Shown in pieces: positions 1 through 8,615 of a DNA stretch of 64,000 nt. The notes under the pieces were generated by a model. It saw only the letters and a program-made list of their open reading frames with translations, did no database searches and was not told where the DNA came from. This DNA comes from Fragum whitleyi (Eukaryota; Mollusca; Bivalvia; Cardiida; Cardiidae): positions 60,069,689-60,133,688 of the forward strand of contig OX411543.1 in assembly GCA_948146395.1 (NCBI GenBank), in the 5' to 3' direction. The translations under genes and the position numbers were made by a program. The stretch's first letter is position 1. Every line of letters starts with the position of its first letter.

Positions 1-362
1 AGATTGTCGCTTGATAACTTAAACGCCAAGCCAAATACTGTTTTCATTTATTTAAGCCTTTTTGACGATTTGTGATTAGAGCCTAATAAACAAATGACTT
101 CATGACGATGCTTAGTAAGCAAGTGCAAAATAGTGCGCTTTTAGAGAAACCATTTCACATGTTGTCTCATTTCTGCATCAAAGAAATACAGTAATCTGCA
201 CCAAAGAAATAAAAAAATCATTTGTTTTTCGTGTAAGAACGATAAACATTTCATTTTGTTAACGACAAAGGCTATATTTTTTCTCGAGGCTTCGCTATTT
301 GTGTAAATATAGCTTTTGTTGCTCACTCAATGAAAGATAAATCGATCTCACGTTGAAACAAT
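1..362. repeat. Degenerate copy of foldback family A
   Basis: The stretch ends in an imperfect hairpin (about 246-345) whose arms contain an AAAGCTATATTT-like word and whose apex reads CGAGGCTTCGC. The same arms occur in better copies at 23496 and 25347. The left part (TTGATAACTT, then GTCTCATTTCTGCA) matches the flank of the 25085 copy in the same order. The arms have diverged, so this is an old copy. Confidence 0.55.
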
Positions 363-480
363 AACAAGGGTGTAACTCCCATTACGCAATTTACTCAAGG
401 GCGTAAAAGAAATAATCATCTGTTGAAAAATATCGTTGATGAAAAATTATAACATCGAAACTACAGCTTATTATGCCAAA
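360..480. repeat. Dispersed repeat shared with 29188-29310
   Basis: The order of words AAGGGNGTA, TTACGCAATTTAC, GCGTAAAAGAA, GTTGAAAAATAT and AAACTACAGCTTATT recurs at 29188-29310. Neither copy has a recognisable coding region. Full element limits were not found. Confidence 0.6.
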
Positions 481-632
481 TATTATCTACCAAAGACCTC
501 CTTAATCCATTGCAGAATATTAATAAAAAATTCCCTCACGTCAAGCGTTTTGAACATACTTTACATTTGCCAACAATTGCAAAAGTCGACTGGCATTTTC
601 CAAGTACGGTACGAAGGATTGCGGTCGGGTAA

Positions 633-850
633 AATTAAATCGGGAACCCTCGGCGGTTCAACGGAATAAACATAGGGAATGATAAGGGTGTAGCCTTTAA
701 ACCATTCATGTCGCCCTTGGGTTTATATGACGTCACAAATATTACTGAAGATGTCGTTGCAAACAACAAAGTTTATGAAATGTCAAAACTTTTAAATTTG
801 ATGTCGTTTTGTTTTTTAATTAAAACATGACAAAAAGATCTCCATAGACC
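633..850. repeat. Dispersed repeat shared with 47718-47965
   Basis: CGGGAACC, CGGCGGTT, ACGGAATA, GGGTTTATATGAC, then ACATG(A/C)CAAAAAGATCTC occur in the same order and at similar spacing in both places. The two copies differ at many positions. The stretch 851-1420 that follows is AT-rich and I recognise nothing in it. Confidence 0.6.
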
Positions 851-1420
851 AAGATTAATATTATTGATTGACTGATTATTATTGATGTCATTCATTGAAG
901 TTAGAAAGAATTGATATCTTCCCTTGCAAATGATAAATTGATGAGCTAGAATCGATCAACCTCGGTCTTTATATATTCATTGAAGCTGCAAGGGGCAATG
1001 TTGATAACGTCTCCGACCTTCATTTAATTACAATCGTAAACATGCATTGTTTTATTTATTGTTGTAAGATGAACAAAGTAAACAGGAAACTCAATAAAAC
1101 ACATTATTGTGAAAATTCTCTTCAACGTGTTTTTCAAAGAAGTTTCAAAGGCTCCTCTGACAAAGACATTAATAAATGAATATCCTTGTTACAATTATAA
1201 AGCCTTTTGTGTATTTTGGTTTTGAATACGCAAAGCAAATTCATTGAATAGCCTACTCTTTGCATCTTCTACGATTTAATATCATAAGCAAAATGGGAAT
1301 GTTTTTTCACAATAAAACAGAACTCTGATGTTACTACTTTGTGCTGAATCTGACAAAATAGCTGTCACCTGAACATTGTTTCATTTTGGGTATAAAACCA
1401 AAAGTTCGGCCAATTATAAG

Positions 1421-1846
1421 TAACAGCATCCTGAAATTGACAAAGTGAATGTGTTCTGAATGATAATGGAATGAAATTGAATGATCGTGTGGTGTGAGTT
1501 TTGAGTGAAATTAAAGGGAGGTAATCCAATACCGCAAATTTGGTTCAGGGTGTACAAAATAAGCTATATTTATTACCTCCCTTTATAAATTAGGCCTATG
1601 CATACAAGCTGTTTAGATAGCTTCCTATTTCTTAAACAACCATCAGATAGTATAATTTCAATTATTTCAGCGAAATCGCGAATTTTTAGCTTCATTCATT
1701 TTGAATAACGTTGTTGATCGTATCCTTTTAGCGATTTTCAACATCTTTGATTCGTTTGAGTGAGTACTCGGAAGAAATGAATGGAGCGCAAATGGATCGA
1801 TTTCGAACGCTTTTGATCGAGGTGAATGTCAATCTCACGAGGTTAA
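1421..1846. mobile_element. Mariner-like MITE family 1, copy 1
   Basis: A non-autonomous element of about 425 bp. Its left end carries the CATCNTGAAATTGACA sequence and its right end carries the inverted counterpart (GAATGTCAATCTCACGA). In the centre, AAAGGGAGGTAAT and ATTACCTCCCTTT form a hairpin. Better copies at 32526 and 53536 begin CAGTT and are flanked by TA, as in the Tc1/mariner superfamily. This copy's ends are eroded, so the limits are approximate. The following 1850-2620 is AT-rich with an (AT)n run near 2237 and nothing else recognised. Confidence 0.75.
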
Positions 1847-2619
1847 GCCTACTAGCTAAAGAATGCATGATTCATAATTGCCAGAGCAAAATATTTGTTT
1901 TAACCTTGAATTACGAATGTTTAAGGTCAGTAGCGAGAAACAAATTCGTTTTCTCTCTCTCAAAGATACATGTAACTCTAATGGCATTGGCTGTTCGTTA
2001 TTGAACACAAGGATAGCTATTAAGATCCTGCTTAATATGTTGTTGTCTTTATTTCAATAAATTATTTTGATTGCACTACAGAATTACGATGTTGATACTC
2101 ACTAAAGCTGCCTATCACTCACGGGAAAGAATGTGATTTCAGTTTGATTCAAGACAGTTTTCTCATAAAATGCTTCAAATTACGAGAGAATTTTTTTAGA
2201 GAATATTTTTGAATTAGTCTTGAAGTAAAGAAAAATATATATATATATATCTTGAAGTAAACTATCAAAACACATTAAAAATTAGAGCGATACGCTACGC
2301 ATTTCAACACTAATGACAATTTTATCTTAACATCTCGGCTTATCTTCATTTTATATGTCAAATTTATGAAAAGATGTAATATCTACTTATTACATCAAAC
2401 ATTCCGAGATTTTTTATCAGACTTTTCTTATAAAAGTGTGATTTCTAACATTATATCTTATTCTAAATACCTTTTTTAAACATCCACATTATTTTTATCA
2501 TAATTGTTTTACCTCGTTTTGAAAAGATAGATACCTCAAATAAGATGATATACGGTGGATTAACAAAGTTAAATTAATAATAATAAATGAAGATTTTGAT
2601 TACTTTCAGTAATGATGTT

Positions 2620-2646
2620 ACCCCCCCCCCCCCTCTCCCCCCCAAA
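2620..2646. repeat. Poly-C tract
   Basis: Two runs of C interrupted by T in an otherwise AT-rich stretch. It is a low-complexity tract with no visible function. Confidence 0.9.
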
Positions 2647-2773
2647 AATGGAAACGGAAAACAAAGCTTGTTTTCTCATTCAAGGCGTAAATAGCGGCAT
2701 TACTGTTTGCCAAACATATAAAATTGAAACGATAACTTCTGCTTCCTTTGATAATTTCAATTATTTTATTGTA

Positions 2774-3093
2774 AAATGTGTATTAAACGACCACATATGG
2801 AACCACCAAAAAGCGGTCGTCAGAGGAAAGGTCTCTAAATACACGTTTTAATAACAAATCAGAAAAAAAACCTTTTGATTGTATGTGTATCTTAATGCGA
2901 ACTTGATCCTAATTTACTCAACATTGAGTTTTAACAAAACAGGATTCATTGACGATACACTGTAGACCAATGATACCATTTTTTATTATTATTAATAGAT
3001 TTTTTTTACTAAAAATAGGGTCTCTTGAAATTGGTCGCTCTATAGAAAAATTCACTTGATAGACGTGGTCGCTCGAGTAAGATAAACTGTATA
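2774..3093. mobile_element. TA-flanked MITE family 2, copy 1
   Basis: It starts TGTAAAATGTGTATTAAACGACCAC and ends in GTCGCTCGAGTAAGATAAACTG followed by TA. It carries AAAGCGGTCGT and TGTATGTGTATCT internally. The same layout is seen at 24225-24745, and inverted at 27780-28115. The ends (CAGTAAAA...CTG inside TA) suggest a mariner-like origin. There is no coding capacity. Confidence 0.6.
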
Positions 3094-3317
3094 TGCATGT
3101 TTCTCGGTGTTTTGGAAAAAAACTTCAGAACGATTGATGCCGATAATAATCAATTCATCATAAGAAAATATACATTAACTCGACAAAAACAGTTCATCCG
3201 CCGGTCAGTGTATTGTTCTGTTATCATTCATACTTCAGACGTCATGCGATCTACATTAACTTTTTTACTGATTAAGAAACAGTCAGTAGGTAAAACAGGG
3301 TTTTAAAGGATGAAGCC

Positions 3318-3451
3318 CTGCGTTCAGGATGAAAACGTTAGCGAAGCGCTTTCGAAATGATACCCCGCTTTGCACGTATGTGCACGTGCAAAGTAGGGTA
3401 TCATTTCAAAGCGCTTACGAAGCGCTTTTACATCCTGAACACAAGGCAGGT
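3318..3451. repeat. Long near-perfect palindrome
   Basis: The left arm (GTTCAGGATG, AGCGAAGCGCTTT, GAAATGATACCC) is mirrored by the right arm (GGGTATCATTTC, AAAGCGCTTACGAAGCGCTTTTACATCCTGAAC). The apex is GCACGTATGTGCACGTGC. Related fragments lie at 5640-5775 and 22255-22360. Such a foldback can extrude as a cruciform and is probably a palindromic MITE. Confidence 0.8.
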
Positions 3452-4395
3452 TTTCAAGTCTGAGACTCACAAGTAAGAAGCGGTCCATTAGTGTCCCATA
3501 CTTAATCTTTACCAAGAAGACGGCTCGTTTATTACGAGTACAAAAAACTAGTTAATTTCATAAAATAAATACTCTACAGTCTGAGGAAGGGACTCTAAAA
3601 CCTGAAGCCAGGACCCATATTTTTCCCAACGTTTGCAGGGTCCCTTGGACTCAATTTCGTTAACGCTGGACCCTGGGTAAAATATTTAGTTCGTCCGCCA
3701 CATTAGACTGGCTCACAGGCATAAAAAATTAATGTTGTGTTTCCGCTAACCCGACCGACCCTGTTTTTGACCTCCGACTCTGCTGTTTTTATCGGCAAAA
3801 TGAAAAAAAAAATAAAAATTTAAATGTCCAACCCATCCTTATTTTCGCCCGACCCATGAAATTTTCAAAATGTTCGTTTTAATTACATTTTCTTAGTTTT
3901 TTTTCCGTTTGCTTCATTCAAGTAGATCTTCCTGAGTTACTCAAGCGCTTTATGGAAGAATCATCACCGTAAATGCAAGTGTCAAGATGATTATGAAGAG
4001 AATTATCAACCCGGAAATTAAGAAAACAAAATACAAGATACAAACTTTTAATTATAGTCGGTTCATGGGTAACATAACAGCATTCGTGATGTACTGCTAT
4101 TTACTGACTAAAAGCGTGAAAGTCGAAAGAATGTGGCTTGGTCACTGTTGGCAATCAAATAGGACAAATGACTTCATCAACTTGAAATTGGCGTCTGCAA
4201 CAGCTGTCAAATTTGGAAAGTACAAAATATTCTGTCTGGTTATGAAAGGTGCGTTGATGTGCACTTGGATTTCTTATCTGAACTCTGGCACTGTTATTGT
4301 TTGAATTTTTGTCCTTTGTCATTTAAAGCTCCACTGGCTGTCAGGCCATTGGGCTATTTGTCATGGCCCTGAGTCTGTCATCCATGTGTGCGTCC

Positions 4396-4525
4396 GGTCG
4401 TAAACTTTTTCTTCAAAATTCTTCTCCATAGAAACTACTGAATGGATTTCAATCAAGTGTTTCCGGTCGTAAAACTTTTCTTCAAAATTCTTCTCCACAG
4501 AAACTACTGAATGGATTTCAATTAA
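4396..4525. repeat. 65-bp tandem duplication
   Basis: Two adjacent copies begin TCCGGTCGTAAA and run through CTTCTCCA(T/C)AGAAACTACTGAATGG with very few differences. The near identity indicates a recent duplication. Confidence 0.85.
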
Positions 4526-4572
4526 ACTTCACAGGAATGATCCATGGGTGATCCTGTATCGGATGGAAGCAG

Positions 4573-4675
4573 GTCAACTCGTACCCACGGCAACTCGTAC
4601 CCTTTTTGGTCAACTTGTACCCAATTTTCGGTCAACTCGTACCCTTTCCAAAAATTATGGAGTCAACTCGTACCC
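4573..4675. repeat. Short-interval array of GTCAACTCGTACCC
   Basis: Five copies of (G)(T/G)CAACT(C/T)GTACCC lie within about 100 bp at spacings of roughly 16, 21, 22 and 30 bp. They are separated by variable AT-rich or T-rich filler. The 14-bp word is conserved but the spacing is not, which is unusual for a slippage microsatellite. Confidence 0.85.
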
Positions 4676-5200
4676 ACTTTTTATGTACTGTCAAAATAAG
4701 TATACTTAATTACTTACGACATTATTTCATGTTGGGCATCACTTTTAGTCTGGCATAAACTAAAAATTTTTTTCAATAAAAAAAGAAATTCAAAACAAAA
4801 TCGTCATGGCGTACATTTTATTTGCTTTTTTTGACAGCATATGTTTCCAATACTTCAAAAAATTATTTTTGACCAGAAACTTAGAACATTTACAGATTAT
4901 ATTATGAAGATCTGTCATTAGCAAGAATTTCACACTGTCACTTGTTATTGATCTTTGCCATTGTTAGCTTAAGGCTTACTTTGCATATCCAAATCAACAA
5001 AGTAAAAAAAAATAAAAAAAAATAACGATTTACCTACCTACCCTGTATTTTTCACAGCAAAAATTTAAAATAAAATAAAAAGATACACCTACCTACCTAC
5101 CCTCTTTTTTTCGAGCCCGTTAGCGGAAACACAGCTTTTTTTAGGCCTAAGACTTATTTAAGTTAAAAAAAGATAAGGTACACCACTCGTGTTTTACTGT

Positions 5201-5457
5201 TTTGTTTGTTTGAATGGGTTTTACGCCGCTTTCAACAATTTCGCAGTTATATCGCGGCGGCCTGAGCACCTAACAATGAATTCCTGGTATTTCTTTCACC
5301 TGTACTACCATTACACCCTTTCCTAGCCTCTGACTGCTATCTCACATAGGTTTACGATTATCTACCCATTGGTGAGAGACAAACGTCGGAAAGGATATTT
5401 GCCGCCACCGGGGATCGAACCCACGACTTCCTAACCAACTGCGCTATGGTGGCGGCT
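5201..5457 (-). mobile_element. tRNA-derived SINE, copy 1 (14-bp target duplication)
   Basis: Read on the minus strand, the element starts GCCGCCACCATAGCGCAG, containing an A box (TAGCGCAGTTGG). A B box follows (GGGTTCGATCCCC), then a body ending GCGGCGTAAAACCCATTC and an (AAAC)n tail. Target duplications TCGTGTTTTACTGT flank it at 5187-5200 and 5458-5471. A second copy lies at 21133-21366. The tRNA part lacks the anticodon-arm segment that copy 2 retains. Transcription would be by RNA polymerase III, and retrotransposition would depend on a LINE. Confidence 0.9.
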
Positions 5458-5639
5458 TCGTGTTTTACTGTATTTATCCTATCCAATTACCTACCATAAT
5501 CTAAAAAATTGACCTGTTCTCTAGTTGAATTTTTCTCATTTCACAATACTTCAGCCAGTCTACCGCCGCTCAAAGAACCGTTTATCTAAGAAATGAATAC
5601 AGTATCGATCTTGGTTTATTTTCGAAATGTTCACTCAGC

Positions 5640-5775
5640 CCTACCCTGAAAATGGTAACGGTAGCGAAACGATGGAGAAATGGACCCCGCTTTGCACTTG
5701 TAATCCGATGCAAAGCGATGTACACTTTCTTATCGCTCGTTTTAAAAAGCATCCTGAACGCGGGACTGGTTTGCC
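5640..5775. repeat. Diverged relative of the 3318 palindrome
   Basis: The words GTAACGGTAGCGAAACGATGG, CCCGCTTTGCACTTG, GCAAAGCGATGTACA and CATCCTGAACGCGGG follow the order seen in the palindrome at 3318-3451. The two arms no longer pair well. Confidence 0.45.
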
Positions 5776-5959
5776 TCTGCTAGATCCGAAGACTTTTTCA
5801 CAACATTTGAGCCTGCGTGTGACATTTCCAACAATTTGAAACGTTCGTGAGGTGCAAACATTGAGTATCGTTGACTTTCACATACTGTAAATACAAAGTT
5901 ACCCGATGGTCTACAGATACTCTGAGGCCTTATCTATCTACTTAACGCATAGTGAAAAC

Positions 5960-6070
5960 TCAGGTCAGTCTGTGCGGATGCACAGGCTGGTCAGAGTCTT
6001 TGCTTTGCGCATATTTGAAAATTGTTGGAAATCTCACGCACTGGATCATTTATCAATTTCATACTATACA
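5960..6070. repeat. Dispersed repeat with CACAGGCTGGTCAGAGTCTT core
   Basis: The core, followed by TTTGNGCATATTTGAAATT and CACGCACTGG, recurs with changes at 20722-20860, inverted at 24785-24880, and inverted at 36920-37000. It is probably a MITE, but I could not define the ends. The rest of 6070-6527 holds only a G-rich run (6379-6394) and unremarkable sequence. Confidence 0.6.
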
Positions 6071-6535
6071 CAAGAAAAATGGGACTATATACAGTCCATT
6101 TTCCGCCTGGTGACGGGTCACATATGCTTAGTCTGTCATTTTATCACCCTGATCACGATGTTCGGGCTTCGCAGAATTACCGGCTCTGTGCTTGGGATAT
6201 CAATTAAAAAATACCAACGCTAGAAAAATATCCCTTCGCAAATTTTCTGACATAAATGTCTGCTTTTGATAAGACGCATTTCCGGTTGTGTCCGTATTTT
6301 TGCCGAATCTGTTTTCCGATATCCACGTTATAGCCCCATAATGTCGAATTTTGGAATACGTATTGTTTGTAATTTTTTCGGGGGAGGGGGGGGGCGGATA
6401 AATGTAAGAATTTATTTTGATTCAAGCCCAAGTTTAAAAGTAACAGTTCAGTAATGCTCTAAATAAACAACCTTGATTAATTAGCTGTTTTAACAGACAA
6501 ATGCGATGGTTCTGTTTTCTGTTGAGGGAATAAGA

Positions 6536-6918
6536 TAGATAGATAGATAGTTTATTTCACTTGTACATAACAAATCGTACATTGTGATACATACAAAGAA
6601 ACAAAACAAATATTGGTCAACATGTGCGTGACGTAAATAACTATTTAGGATACATATAAGTAAATTGCATATAACTAATGTCACGGAAGATGTAAAATAC
6701 CGTGCCGACTCTGTACTAGATAAATATAATTTTGATAAACTTGGTTATAATATACTATGAGAAACGATGATGGCAAGCAATTTCTCCTTTTATTTCGGTG
6801 TTTTTTTTCCATCAATGTTTAAGTGATTAACATTGTTTATGTAAAAACGGGTATTGAATGAACATGCTAAGAAAAAGATATCCTGAAAAGAGTAAATTAA
6901 ACTACATTTTAATCAAGG
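6536..6918 (-). other. LINE 3' UTR and (CTAT)n tail
   Basis: On the minus strand the sequence after the ORF2 stop is AT-rich. It ends ...GTACAAGTGAAATAAAC and then four CTAT units. AATAAA next to the tail is a plausible polyadenylation signal. A microsatellite tail instead of poly-A is common in several LINE clades. Confidence 0.75.
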
Positions 6919-7449
6919 CTACGTATTATTTCTCAAGGCGAAAGCAGAATAAATAAATTTGCATAAATTTAGAACAATTTTATAGTTATTACTTTGCAAA
7001 AGGGCAAGGAACTTGAACATACTTGGATTAACAATGTAGTATTTTCTTATGTATTTTTGTCTTAGATCATGATAAAAGGGACATTCGATTATAAAATGAT
7101 ACTCGTCCTCAATACAGTTCAAATTACAACGTTCAAATTTACGTTCATTGCGAGGTATGCGTACGCGTCCATGCCTCCCTGTTTCTATCTTTAAAACATG
7201 AGAAGAAACTCGAATTTTTGTTAAGCATTTGCGAAGGTGATTTGGCGCTATATCGATTAAGTACTTCTCTAACTCAAAATTAGTTTTTATTTTGCTATAC
7301 AAAGTAGATAGAGTCATGTTTGAGGATATATCGGAATTCCATTTTTGCAAAAAGGAGTCTCTTAACCTTTGTGTGATCAACGGTATTAAATGTTTTTCAT
7401 TGACGGCTTCCGGTTGATCCCAGACGTATAGAAATCCATTTTCTGCTAG
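6919..7449 (-). pseudogene. LINE ORF2 C-terminal part (separated by insertion)
   Basis: This is the C-terminal end of the reverse-transcriptase polyprotein whose main part ends at 12590. The first LINE-encoded residues (LAENGFLYVWDQPEAV) continue in frame from KYLL at 12590-12604. A CCHC-type zinc-binding motif, C-x3-C-x7-H-x4-C (CNLNCIEDEYHFIIEC), is of the kind found near the C-terminus of many LINE ORF2 proteins. The 14 codons read before it (7450-7491) come from the inserted transposon's end and are not LINE sequence. No other disruption is visible in this part. Confidence 0.88.
7447..7449. other. Target duplication TAG, left
   Basis: TAG here and at 12590-12592 flank the perfect 9-bp ends TAGTCCGGC...GCCGGACTA of the inserted transposon. 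The LINE target contained CTACTA, so a 6-bp duplication with asymmetric ends gives the same empty site. Confidence 0.75.
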
Positions 7450-8136
7450 TAGTCCGGCAGATATTGGGGTGAAGCTGGATTTGGAGTACATAGAAAATGT
7501 TTTTACATATTCTGATAGCTGAGGCTTTCTACTTTAAGAATCCGTCGGATGACACCTTGTCATCCTTGAGGAATTCGAGAAATTCAAGATGGCGTCCAAG
7601 ATGGCCGCCAGAAATAGAAAATGTCAAATTCCTCGTATTTATATATTTTTCGCAGTAAAATGAAGCATAAGACATGTGGATTCTGATAATCGATGAAAGT
7701 CGTGTTGTTTTTAGTGGTAATCATACATGTAATACTAAGATGGCAGCCAAGATGGCAGCCATTTTGAGAAAAAATCACTTTTTTTTCGAAGGTTTTCTTT
7801 ACATTGGATCTTATTTCAATATTAATTTTTGGAATAAGATTATTTCAATACTTTACCATTTTTTCTCTCTATTTTCTGCATTTTTGCTTTAATTTCTTTA
7901 TCAATAGAACAAATTTCACCAAGAGAATTACTTGATAAACATGTCGACGAGAATACTTTTGACGGATTCCAGCAAAAATGAGAATGGAGCTACTTGTAGA
8001 ATTGGAGTACATTGAAAATGTTTTCTTAAAACAGAGACTCTTTACTTTAAGAACCCATCAAAAGCACCTTGTGACCCTTGAGCATTTGACAATTTAGAGA
8101 TGGCGTCCAAGATGGCCGCCAGAGATAAAAATTCCA
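7450..8136. repeat. Left terminal inverted repeat with subterminal AAGATGGC motifs
   Basis: The sequence matches the inverted right end with small indels. An internal unit starts at the TTTGGAGTACAT word, runs through GATGACACCTTGTCATCC, and ends at CAAGATGGCGTCC-AAGATGGCCGCC. It occurs at about 7470-7615 and again, diverged, at 8000-8125. Another AAGATGGCAGCC pair lies at 7737-7762. The motifs resemble the YY1-type site AANATGGCGGC and could serve as promoter or transposase-binding sites. Confidence 0.85.
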
Positions 8137-8137
8137 G

Positions 8138-8270
<133 letters not shown>

Positions 8271-8615
8271 ACCTCCCTTTCTCCACTTCTCTTTCGCTTA
8301 TTTTTATATTTCTTAAAACTTTTCAACATTATTTTTCTTATTCTACAATAATCGGCATTAGCTTTTTGTTTGATTATTGCAGCATATGGCTGATCCTAGA
8401 CAGGAGCAAAATATTGTACAAGACAATCTAGCTTTATTGCAACTACATCGTAATGAAACACACGGTGACTGACTTTCACAAGAGCATTAAATCAGTTTCA
8501 ATACATTCTCAGGTGCAAGGAACACGTTTTTGGAAGCATCACAGGGACAAGCGTCTTCTGCTCTTCATTTTTGATCTAGCCAAACTGTTCTGTGTCTAAG
8601 CAAGGCGGATCTGCA

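Larger units (their letters stand above)
3736..5133. mobile_element. 1.4-kb element bounded by 15-bp inverted repeats
   Basis: TGTGTTTCCGCTAAC at 3736-3750 is exactly inverted at 5119-5133. C-rich sequence lies just inside each end (CCGACCGACCC on the left, repeated CCTACCTACCC on the right). I found no target duplication. The interior holds a 65-bp tandem duplication and a GTCAACTCGTACCC array. The 105-codon open frame at 3987-4304 has no recognisable domain and I do not call it a gene. Confidence 0.55.

Noticed and set aside
3987..4304. 105-codon open frame as a gene
   Set aside because: It lies inside the 3736-5133 TIR element, has no recognisable domain, and its composition matches the AT-rich surroundings.
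6919..7491. Independent protein starting at 7491
   Set aside because: The first 14 codons come from the inserted transposon's TIR. The remainder is the C-terminus of the interrupted LINE ORF2.
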